Below are positions 20,932-31,417 of a DNA stretch of 64,000 nucleotides, piece by piece. This stretch comes from Suillus spraguei (Eukaryota; Basidiomycota; Agaricomycetes; Boletales; Suillaceae). Under the pieces are notes generated by a model. That model saw only the letters and a program-made list of their open reading frames with translations, made no database searches and was not told where the DNA came from. The stretch is taken from contig JABCPU010000081.1 of the NCBI GenBank assembly GCA_016800925.1, positions 1 to 64,000 of the forward strand, in the 5' to 3' direction. The number at the start of each line of letters is the position of its first letter. Positions within the stretch are counted from its first letter, which is position 1. The position numbers and the translations under genes were made by a program.

Positions 20932-22404
20932 TGTGGAATTGCCAAAGTAGACGGAGGACTGCTTGGCAGACGCAAAGCAGCATACAGATTTGGAAGTTGT
21001 ACGTACTCTTAAATGGCAATTGTATCACCGTTGTGGACGCACATCCTCGATACAGTGAATGGGTTAGCAAGGTGGATATATCAGCCTTGAAGTTACTTGT
21101 GATCCAACTGCGTGAATAGCAGATAATACCTAGGTCCGACACTTAACTCGGGGAAGGCCTTGTTTATAAATAAATCGCGACCGGATATCATATCTCATCG
21201 GGATTATGAGACAAAGGGGCTATTGATTATCTAAAATGAAAATGGGTAGTTTCTCAATCTCTATTCAACACGTTAGCATCATGCACTACGCTTAATGATT
21301 TGACTTTGAGGCGAACGCCGAATTCGTACCGAATCCAATCACATAACAGCCAAATGCGCCTTAGCTACATTCCAGTCCATAGGCCTCATTTCCATGGTTC
21401 TGTACCTACGGGCGACTTACTAACTTGGCTAGGCTTCCTGTTTAACACAACTGCTCCATACATCCAGTTCATTTTACGCCTTCTACTTGCGCAATTTTGG
21501 TATCCGGGCTGCGCAGTCTGGCTTGCAAACGCTTCTGAGCCGTTTCTCTGCATACTCTCAGAGGATTTCGCCAAAGAACATCAATGCAGAACCAGAGACA
21601 GCTAATTTCATAGCTGCGAGCACCGTCCATCCAGTCCTTATGCTCTCAGCCAGAGCTTCCTTCTTCAGGCAGACCAACTTCAAGTTCAGGTCAATCAGCA
21701 TCCTTCTCAGTGTTCCTGCACTTCCATCGATTCCCGGTAACCATCTACGTTGCCAATGGAATGGGATCCCAATAATTTCGAGCCGTTGGCTCCGCAGCTT
21801 TGCCAGAGATACAAAGAAAGGGTACTTTGGGTATGCTTTTTGTTCTGTCGTGTTTCCTTTGATCTCAACTGTTCGATTGGTCATGGTATAGTAGGAGTGA
21901 TACCGAGACCAAGCCAATCCCTGCCAAAAAGATAGACGCCCGTCGACGATTGGGAAAGGTGTCGTACATCCGGAGGGAGCATCGTACTTCTACGACGCTA
22001 CTCGGGTGTGTTGTAATGTCTCATTTCGATTCTTTGCCTGTGTCTGTATAATTTCTGAAGCACGTTTTCACGGACGCAAATATGACAAGAAAAAGGTTTT
22101 TCGAGGCGATCAACAATCTAACTGACCAGCTACGCCCGAAAGCCGGTGATATCATCGATGACTCCACATCTCGTTCTAGAGTGGCAAGCGGAAGAAGACG
22201 TATGTAATTATTACCTCGTGCAACACAACAAACGGCTCTTGTTCTAGACTGATCTGTGACCAAACTTACGGCGTTGCAATGGCCGTTTACCTTTCCAACA
22301 AAAGGCCCTGCTTACTATGTAACAGAAAGTATTTAGTAAAATGGTGACAAGTGCCTCAGTTACCTGACAACCACTCTTGTCACTTGATCCTGTCCGCAAC
22401 AGGA
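20932..22404. other. No recognisable gene
   Basis: Frames at 21300-21935 on both strands are under 135 codons and match no family I know. A 29-bp motif at 22225-22253 (ACAACAAACGGCTCTTGTTC...) repeats one found upstream of the protease gene at 19092. The rest is unremarkable. Confidence 0.4.
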
Positions 22405-22735
22405 GTCTATATATAAACCCGCCATCAAACAGGGTTCAACGCTCGAGCGCTCAACATTCGGGCATGGTCATATATGCTTATGCCAGTAGCCAGGGTAGGT
22501 TCAACCTGTATTGCCGAGCCTCAGGTATCCCTCGACTTTGTTGATCCCAATGCCCATCTTCGTCTGCGACGATCCACAGTGGCTCGCAATTCATTTCAAT
22601 TATGTATACATTCATGCCTCAAGGCCATTTGTGAGTGCGTTCTGCTGTGCATTTTCTGGCGTGCGAGGGGACGCACTTCGTAATCACGTAATGACTCATG
22701 ACGTCCCAACAGACAAAATACATTTGTGGGCTTAA
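22405..22735 (+). other. TATA box and short unassigned open frames
   Basis: GTCTATATATAAACCC at about 22403-22418 is a good TATA element, and an ATG follows at 22463 (MVIYAYASSQ). The frames at 22474-22683 and 22511-22735 are short and overlap. No domain is recognised and no intron chain linking them to the downstream membrane protein could be supported. It may be a broken or very small gene. Confidence 0.3.
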
Positions 22736-22955
22736 GCTGTCAGTCGGCTAGTATGTGTAGCCCTGCATGCTTTTATCACTGCCAAGAGTATCACACTTGA
22801 TATTCAGATAGTATAGGACACACACACAACGGGACCTCCTGCGTCACGTATTTAGCTGATCTTCCACATTTACATGCAAAAATTATCCTTCCCTGTCATC
22901 TGATAATGACAATATCTTGCTTTTCCCGACTAACAGGTAAGTGGAAGCTATGTAG

Positions 22956-24026
22956 CCAGTATGTTATATATTTTTGTTTATCATCCGTTGGAAAGTCGTG
23001 GGGTCGGTATTTCATGTGACCGCCATGCTATGTACCATCTTTAGGCTTGTTTACAGGGGATGGACTCGTCACTTGTGGTGGGAAGACGCATGGGCGGCAT
23101 TTGCACTGATCTTAGACGGTAGAAATTTCATTGCATGCTGCGTGATTCCGTAACAAATCACTGTATCCCCCAGTTATCTGTTTGCTATGCCTCTGGAAGT
23201 ATACCTTGACGAGTTGTGAGCATTTACTTTGTGCTCCAAGATTTACCTTATTTTGATGTCAGTGCCAGCCTGGATCTTCTCTGTGGCTTTCACATCTGTT
23301 GTATGGTACGCATCGTAGCTCGTTCAGTTATATATGTAACTCACTAGTCCAGGGCTGCGCGCATGAGTATGATTTTCTCCGTCATCCGAATCACCAACCA
23401 CTCGGGTCTCAAGTACCAGGAATGGATCACCTATCTCATCACGGTGTCGTTTGTGTGCATGTGGGCCGCGATACTGATACAGAAGAATGTCACATGCGTC
23501 TTTGCGTGCCATGCGACCGAAATAGCAGCGCTCTTGCAAATGACCAGTCAGTGCCTCTTTCTGCTTTCTATTCTGTTATGGTCCTCAAGTTCTGGGATTC
23601 CTGTAGCAGACATCATCGCGGATGGTTCCCTCATTGCTGCGCCACTGCAGTTCTGGAAAAATGCAAGGCTCTCACGCAACAGCAAAATATTGATCTTCTC
23701 CACATTCGGTGCATCGCTTCTTATCACCGCCATTACAATCCCCCATTCCATAATGCTCTTCTATTCCACCTCAGAAACGACACTCATCCTTGCGCATGTC
23801 AAGGTATGTGTGCACTTACTTGCATTCCTCTGCAACATCTGACATAGGTTAGGCCGCCCTCAGTCTCGCCATCTGCAACCTTCTGGTGATCGTCACTTTG
23901 GTATACCGCGTGTGTTGGAAGGAATCACTTGATCCAGACGAAACATTCGGATCTCCCTTAGTCTTCGCGAGCATCCCGACACAGAATTCTCAACGAAATT
24001 CCCATGACATCACCCTTTGTGCGTGA
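22956..24026 (+). CDS. Basidiomycete 7-TM membrane protein of unknown function
   Basis: A multi-pass membrane protein of a type common in mushrooms, with no assigned function. Traceable blocks in order: TAMLCTIFRLVYRGWTRHLW with WEDAWAAFALILD (near 23020-23120); VICLLCLWKYTL (near 23172); VPAWIFSVAFTSVVW, spliced at a GTACGC donor near 23305 to AARMSMIFSVIRITN; then ITYLITVSFVCMWAAILIQ, an IIADGSLIAAPLQFWKNARL loop segment and ILIFSTFGASLLITAIT. An AAG|GTATGT..GGTTAG|GCC intron leads to LSLAICNLLVIVTLVYRVCW and a TGA at 24024-24026. About six to seven hydrophobic helices are visible. The 5' exon and start are unresolved, so the start given is only the first in-frame position. Confidence 0.65.
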
Positions 24027-25719
24027 GGAGACAGCTCAAGATGATTAACCATTGGTGCAGACCAGGCAAATAGCAGATGAACGACGCAAACGTCCTTTGT
24101 GCCAAAGAGTGCACTAACACGGAGGGATGGAAAGCCACATTGGAGTATAGTGTGCAGTGATCGATCACTAACGGAGTTGCCAAAGATGATTACTCTGCTC
24201 ACCTAACAACACAACAAGGGTGTTTTATATCCTGTACGGTCTCAAGCTCAAACTTGTGGGACAATTTTAATTTGTCATGTGGTTTACCTTGTTTCTTGTT
24301 CAATTTATTCAGCACGAAACCACGTGCTTTCGGGTAACTGACGTCGAAGATTCAAGTTTGCAAGTGAGGTCTGGACTCTGAGTGCTGGCTTGAGTGACGA
24401 ACATACCGTCGTCCGTAATGGTATGTAATTCAGAGCCCACTGTGACCTGCCAATGGACCATAGTAGTCTTCTTGCTGGGAGAATTGGACACTACAAAGCT
24501 ACATTGTGGAATCGATACAATGAACAAACAAGCTTGGTCTACCTGGACCCGGGGTCTTCTTCTTTTGTTGGAACCAGAAGAGGCAAAGAGTACATGCGGA
24601 CCGTGGCGTGTTCCGTCGTCCAAGCCAACAGCATCGCTCTCAAGATGTATGTGGTTATATCCCACAAACTTGATAAGATTGCAAAGAACACGCATGTCGT
24701 TTGTCCGAGAGCATCAAAAAATTCGGAAGTCTTCATTTTCGCTCTAAGCTCCTTTACTTCCCTTCTTGTAGGAAGATGGCCGAATGCAATTAAAAATGTT
24801 GTGGCACCAGATGATGAAGAGCTTTCCGAGTAGAGCATTCCAACACAAACACCTTTTGTTTTCCCCGTGAAAGAAAGACCAGCCCGAAATGAGAGCACAT
24901 GGACTTTGGGATACAATAATCGACAAGCACCTCGTTTTTCAGTTGTCCTGCAAGGTGATCGCCCCCGGCTACAGTGAGCACATCCCCCAACATCATAACG
25001 TCGCCTTATTCTCGATATAAGAATTCCATCCACCAAGAGCACAACATGCTACACAAAATCCGAGTGCCGAAATCAAATGACTTCCGTGTGCTGGTGAAAG
25101 ATGCCACAAGGCGTGGTCACCAGATGCTAATAAGTACCAGTTATGTTCAAGGCGATATGCCCGGTCCGATCCAGGTGTCATCAACTTGTTTCGTTTCCAG
25201 GTGGATATTACCCACAAGTGGATGACGGGTGTCGTCCTGATGACCTTGAAATGTCCTGACAGGACCTTGATGTAACCCAGGCACTGGTCTTCCGGAGTCT
25301 TAATCTTGGGCCGTCTATCTTGCTATGCATAGGCAGCGATTTTGCTCTGCATGCCTAGCAAAAGTCAGATAAGGCCCATACGAGAATGGAAAGACCTGAT
25401 GAAGGTATGTTGCTGTGCAGTGCATCTATTGCAGTATAGTACATTACATGAATGTCGTGCACGATTTGTTGCCCAGCGTCAAATGCTACTAGACGCCCAT
25501 ACTAACAACTCCGGAAATCTGACGCATGGAGTGGTCTTGACACAACCTCACACCAAACGCATGTCAAGGCATCTCCTCCACTGGAACAAAAACAGATAAT
25601 CTATTTTAACAATATGCAAATACGTCATGAGTAGAGATCATCGTACAATATATCACAGCACAACGATCATCGATCAGAAGCGGCAGTACATGTGCTGTTC
25701 TGTCAGTACAAGACCTTCG
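24027..25719. other. Unassigned region
   Basis: Overlapping frames of 80-167 codons occur on both strands at 24309-25225, the longest on - at 25042-24539. None shows a domain I can name, and no consistent intron chain could be built. A short intron-containing gene on the - strand ending near 24309 is possible. 25240-25719 holds nothing recognisable. Confidence 0.3.
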
Positions 25720-28274
25720 TCAATGCACAAATGACCGCTCTGCACTCCCATTGATATTCCCGGTAGACTCATGCAAGAGCAGCACGAAGACGCCAGTGAT
25801 GACATACACGACAACGCTTGTCCATACTGGGAACCCGCGATTCAAGACGAGAAGTGCACCGCCGAGCAGAGGGGCGATCATCCCGCCTCTGAGATCGATG
25901 CATATATATCAGGTTGTATTTTGGTAATAACGAGACAACGATACGTACATTCGTGATAGCGCAGATGCAATGCCGCATGCTGTTCCCCGGACCTTAGTTC
26001 CGAATATTTCTGGTGTCCAGCTAGAAAGCATTAGTACCATGTGCTCATAATCAGGAAACTACTAGGACATACCCATATAGTACAGCATACATAGTCTGTA
26101 TCGGCTCCGTAAGAGCAAGGAACAGACGTATTTCAAGAGCCACCCACCGTTGCACTGAGGCTAATCCCCACCGAACTCACACGTACCAAAAACGCGCTTC
26201 TGACGAGCGCGAATACAATACAAAAGAACGCCGTGACAAACGTGGTCGCAGCCAGCGAGCCCCGCCTGCCAAGAGAACTTTCAACCATATAGGCTCCGAG
26301 CTGCAGCCGACCGTCAATATCAACATATTATGCAAACAAACAATGTGGAAGACATACAATGGCACCAGGACATCCTCCCATAGTAAATATCAAAACATCC
26401 CACAAGCTATCTTTTAGAGACTTGGTCGAGTTATCATCACTCGACCCAGTTTCAAGTAGTTTGGGGAGGTAGACATTAAACATCGTGTACGCTAGATACT
26501 CCGCATGAAATACCGATGCTTCGCATGATAAATAGAAAACCCACCTAATGACATGAAGAACCATATGCCACACATGAGTACCGTGGTCCGGAACCACTCG
26601 GGGGCTAAGATCATGCCGACACGGTCTAGCCATGCCAGCAGCGGCCGACGCACCCATCGAGGTAACACACTCCCAACACGCTGTTTCATCTCAAGAGAAA
26701 CCACAGATGACGTCCGTGGGCGTATAGTTCCTTGGCGGGGCCGCGGGCGCGCTTTTTGGATAGAGGAAATGTCTTTTGAATCGGACTCTGAGTCTCGAGA
26801 GGAAGAGCGTGAGTGATGCCCGCGCGCAAGACTTTGTCCGCGCGGAGGCACCTCACCAACGGGGGTTACGAATAAATGTCCATCTAATGCATCATGAGTA
26901 GCTTCGGCCATCGACTGGTAGACTTTTGTCCCATTCTGATCGCTCGAAGTGCTGCCATCCGCACCTGCATCGAATGCCTCGTTATTTTGGTGAGGATCTT
27001 GGGAGCTGGAGTTAGGGAGAAATGGTACACGCTCCCCTGCAGCTGCGTCTGCCTCACAGATAGGTGGAGGCCTATCATCGACATCTTCTAGATCTATTGG
27101 TAGCTCAGAGCCATTGAACCTAGAAATGAGCTGGAGACTTTCTAGAGCTTCTTGGTGACGACCAGCGTGTACGAGGTACCGCGGAGACTCGTGCAATCGA
27201 AAGAAGACCATACGTGCGATGAACATCGAAAGTGTCTGTAATGGACAAGGTCAGAGATGATTACGGATCATATTAGGAGTGAACATACAATGACACCAAG
27301 GGATACGAGCATGAATTGCCAGCCTGTGTTCTGAGTAACGACATCGCAGGGCTCGTTAGGGGGACATGAGCGGGAAGGAATGACTATTAACGCCACGCCT
27401 GCAGATAGAACGGAACCAAAAGAGAAAAAGACGGAAAGGGCCGTGACGAGATATTGCTTCCCGTTAGGCATATGCTCGAGAAGAAGGGTGCCATCAGTTG
27501 GCATTGAACCCTAAATTGAAGACACCCAATAAGGAGAGGAGCTTAACAAGACGGGAGATTGACGTACACCAACTGCGCTACCGAGGAAGAATAGCAGGAT
27601 ACATAATGACTGAAACGACCATGCAAATGATGAGAGAATACCGAATAACGCAGTGAAAAAGAGTGTTGCGTTAAATGCGGCACTGCGCCCCAAGAGATCG
27701 GAGCAGGTTCCCCAGCCCACAGCACCGAACATCATGCCGGCGAACATGGACGATGAAAGAGTCCCGATGTAGTTGTCAGGAACTGGATGAGGGTCATATG
27801 ATCACCCACTGTGTGCATGAAGGGAATTTACCTGAAAAATGCTGTTGTACTCTAGGGAGAATGATTGCAACAGCTTGAATCCACATCTGAACGACATGTG
27901 AGGGAAGTAAGGGGTGGTTTTATGAGCTACTCACATTGTCTGCCATCCATCCTGATGAAACATATCGTAGTCAGTTATGATTGACAGAATATTGTCGAAT
28001 GGCGAGGAATTGTAACATGTACTCACCGAATCCGCATAACGACAGCAGAGTCCATTGATAACTCCCTGCTCGATGTTCAAGTTAGTACCATGTCAGAAAT
28101 GCAAGAACATGACGCACCCATCCCAATCCTATCAATAGTTTTGTCCAACGGCGTCCGTTTATCACACTCAGCATCCAAATCCACCTCGACATCGTCCGTA
28201 CCCTGTTCTGTATCCTCCAAGTAGGACATCCTGTCCGCCCAGAAACCCGATGCACGGTAGGTGACAGATGCCAT
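25720..28274 (-). CDS. Major facilitator superfamily transporter (SVOP/sugar-porter-like)
   Basis: A 12-TM-type MFS permease of unknown substrate. ATG at 28274 (MASVTYRASGFWADRM). The first helix region reads IDRIGMGSYQWTLLSLCGFG and WMADNMWIQAVAIILPRV across small exons with in-phase introns near 28120, 28025 and 27930. The helix 2-3 block has SSMFAGMMFGAVGWGTCSDLLGR, close to the classical MFS G-x-x-x-D/R-x-G-R-R loop. After helix 6 a long hydrophilic cytosolic loop (about 27090-26690; poly-Ser, Arg- and Asp-rich) follows ESPRYLVHAGRHQEAL, the sugar-porter PESPR-like motif. The second half ends MYAVLYGWTPEIFGTKVRGT and LLLHESTGNINGS, with TGA at 25722-25720. About ten exons; I verified the reading frame at several junctions but not at all. 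Confidence 0.85.
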
Positions 28275-28595
28275 CTTTGACTGCAGTGTGACCGCTTATA
28301 TATTCGGAAGTTCGGGAACTGATTGATTACGCGAGTAAGACGCTGCAGCCTGACAGATTGCGTATAAGCAAGCCTCGTATTAGCTGCACTGAATGTACGA
28401 AACTCGATGCAAAGACTGCTGGACGAGCAGAGGCTCGCTAATAATAAGGATAAGGAAGAGAGTCAGAACGAGCACTTTCCACTTATATGCTGTGCCAAGA
28501 GGTTGATTTCATTACAGACTAGTAAGATTTAATACCGGTCCGTTTCATCCGTCTGTCTATGTAGTACTGGGCTGGCAGTCCAAGAAAATGTAGTA

Positions 28596-29568
28596 CTAAC
28601 ATGCATGGTATGCCGGCAGTTCTTCCTGCTCTTCAACATCATCTCCAAGCTTCCTTACCTGTCTATCCATCCTCCATCTACACTCATTTCCTTCTAGCCA
28701 CTTGAAAGACGTACCACCAAAATTTACGGTGACGTCACACTCCCTAGTCACGCCCACAGCAGCATACACATCAATTCCGCTGCGGTTTTGCAAGTATATA
28801 CCGGTAAACGCATCTGGCAGGCGTTGACCATCGATCGTGAAGAACATTGTACCTGTGGAGAAAGAATATCCGCAACCAATTGTGTGGCCAACAACGGACA
28901 TAATTGGTGGAGAGCCCAGCGCCGGGAAGCAGGGACGCCCGCCCTCTGAGTCCTCGAAGAATTTGTGGAAATCGTCGAGATGAAAGCCTGCACTCAATAG
29001 ATTCCAGCCTGGGAACCTCCACAATGGGTACGGTCTACAAGCAGTTCCTAATGGACAAAAAATAAGGTGAAGCAGAAGGAGCGAAAATACTGTGCGTACC
29101 AATTGCGATCACGCCCCCTTTAGATGGGTCTGTCATTTTGTTTACAGTAATCTCAAAGTACACTCCACCATCATTTGGAAAGTGATATTGACCAGCGATG
29201 ATTGGTAGGTTGCTGAGGAGACATGTATCTGGGCAGTCCACTTTAGAACGTATCTGCGAGAGCCCGCCCTTCCCGTCTGAATTATGGACCACGGCAACAG
29301 GGGAAGAGTCGTGAGTTTGAATCCGCCATTCTAAGCACCCGTTACTGTTGATGTCCGCGATAGTCTGAGAGGCTAGGATTCTTGACCATTCAACAGCATG
29401 TCTCTCACAGAATTCCAGGGCTTTTTGGTAACTTTCGTCTGAGGCTTCGTTCTGAAGACCGTATGTGGATGATTGTTCCGTTGCGGGCGCCCATTCAGGA
29501 GGAGCACATGGCAGAACCTCAGGGTGCCGGCGAGCATGTCGCTGACGATGTTGTTTGAACCAGTCCAT
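28596..29568 (-). CDS. SPRY-domain protein
   Basis: Exons 29568-29100 and 29047-28596 with one 52-nt intron (GTACGC..ATTAG) give 306 residues in one frame. Residues 1-110 are hydrophilic (MDWFKQHRQRHARRHPEVLP...). The rest is a SPRY fold: GVYFEITVNKMTDPSKGGVI, YPLWRFPGWNLLSAGFHLDD, GHTIGCGYSFSTGTMFFTID and VTVNFGGTSFKW are hallmark strands. Fungal SPRY proteins include Ssh4/Ear1-type ubiquitin-ligase adaptors. Those have a TM helix and PY motifs, which I do not see clearly here, so the partner is unknown. The C-terminus is acidic (DDVEEQEELPAYHAC). The hydrophobic frames just upstream (29627-30133) may or may not belong to a longer isoform. Confidence 0.85.
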
Positions 29569-29599
29569 GCAACTTGGAATTAGAACAATATTGAACTAT

Positions 29600-31417
29600 C
29601 GTGACGGAGTTTGAAAACAGTAAGAACTAAAAGGTCACCCATTGATAATGACAGAGGGATCGAAAAGATACATTCACCATCTGGTGCAAGAATACTGGCT
29701 TGACCATGAATTTATAAAATGAAGGCATTTCAACGTTGATATTCAGAAACACTGGAAAAGAAATGATTTGACCCATTCCGTAATACCAGCCTGGATAGCC
29801 AGTTGGAATAGCATATATCTTCATAACACAATCGGCGAAACCTGCAAGAGGGAACGTTCCAGCAGACGACGATAATTGAGTGCCACTCACTTGTTAGTCA
29901 AGAAGACCCGGTCTAGTAATTCCAATCAATTTGCCGAGCTCAAAGCGGAGGATCGGACGTACCAAGCCGCGGATTTTTTGAGTATCGCGTCTAGAATTGC
30001 CCAATGACGTAACGAGTCTTTTGTATACGCTTGATTTTTGATTCTCGAGCATCCCTGAACCCATGATCGAATCGAATACCTTGATGGTCTTCATCGAGGA
30101 GTTATTAACCGACATCATCACAACTGCATGCACCCAGCAGTGTGGTATTTGTCAAGCTCTTTGTACTCGCAGGAACACCGCTCCTGGAGGACGAAGGTCA
30201 TTGGTGGATCAGAATTCATGTTAGTTTCTGCAGATACCTCCTGTTTCTTGAATTCCGCTCTGAGCGGGTGAACGACACAGATCCAGATTCCTAACCCAAG
30301 GACTCATATTTTAATACACAATGAACCCCATATTCATAAGCAGCTCTATTCCAGTAATCGCGGTAATTGTCGAGATAACACACCAAAGTAACACGCATAC
30401 AGACGCCAGAGCGTTTTATGTAAAGTTCGGAAACTACGGGAAATCCTTGGACAGCCTCACGATGAAGCGGAAAATTTAGCTTAGTGCGGATAAGTGAATG
30501 TCAGGGAGTGAGTAAGATTGTTCCTGAGTCAGGGAGTAGAGCCTCACGAGCTTGCTTGCTGAGTGAGCTTGGCGACGGGGGTGTACCTGTACATGGACCT
30601 GCAACGTCCGAAAGACCGAAAGGTGTAAGATTGAAAATAGCTTCAAACTTGGATCTTGAGCGTGTAAAATGTTGTCAATGATATTGGGAGAGTTCAATGC
30701 ATGAACTCTCCTATCATTGACAAGGCTGGGTGTGCAATTGACCATGTCTCCGAACTACCACGAGCAATAGCCGACTCCACTGAGTGAGGTCACAGATGAG
30801 GAGCGTGCAAGAATGTTACTCAAATTATACGTAGGGTAGAGCGTGCTTTAAGCGGCGGGGTGGAGATGAAATTCCCATTCCTGGACCTTCAAGTTAAGTT
30901 CATGAGAGAAAAATTTGTGCCACATACATAGTCTCGTGCTCTATTGCTCCGTGGCTCCAATGGTTGTTATCAACTTGCAAGTCAAATGAGTAGCATGGCT
31001 TATCTACACTGCTCAAAGTCAAGCCGATTGGCGTGATAGTCTATGTTGAACGGGTTAAGGGTGGTGACTCCCTGAGCTGTTGCTGAGCCGAAAATTAAAT
31101 AGGGACGTTAACATCGAACATGCGGTCTAGCAACATCCGTCACCTGCCCGCAGGTCCCGCGCCGACTATAAAAGTGGGATGGTTTTGGTGGACCTACTAG
31201 CCCCAGGTCGCATCCTTCAAGTTTTGGTTCCGACTTGATTGGCTGACATAACCGTGACCTGTAATAAAGACTCGGCTGACTTGCCGCAGACTATCTTCAC
31301 TCCAACGACCCACCCCTCCACGTCCTGTTTTATGAACAGTGGGCATAATCGCTGTCCAGCTACACGTCCTTTTTTCGGTTGAGCTTCTTCAAGCTTCAAG
31401 TTTCGGTACCGCACGTC
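29600..31417. other. Intergenic region with unassigned frames and one strong hairpin
   Basis: Minus-strand frames 29890-29627 and 30133-29894 are weakly hydrophobic and match no family I know; they could be 5' exons of the SPRY gene. From 30134 to 31417 I see no gene. A nearly perfect palindrome lies at 30672-30723 and is listed separately. Confidence 0.35.
30672..30723. repeat. Long near-perfect inverted repeat (hairpin)
   Basis: TTGTCAATGATA, a 3-base bulge and GGAGAGTTCA pair with TGAACTCTCC and TATCATTGACAA around a 5-base ATGCA loop. The stem is 22 bp apart from the bulge. It may be the relic of a small inverted-repeat element or a structured transcript. No flanking gene claims it. Confidence 0.75.

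Noticed and set aside
24309..25042. A real gene on either strand at 24.3-25.0 kb
   Set aside because: Overlapping frames of similar length on both strands, no recognised motif and no in-phase intron chain. Kept only as an unassigned region.
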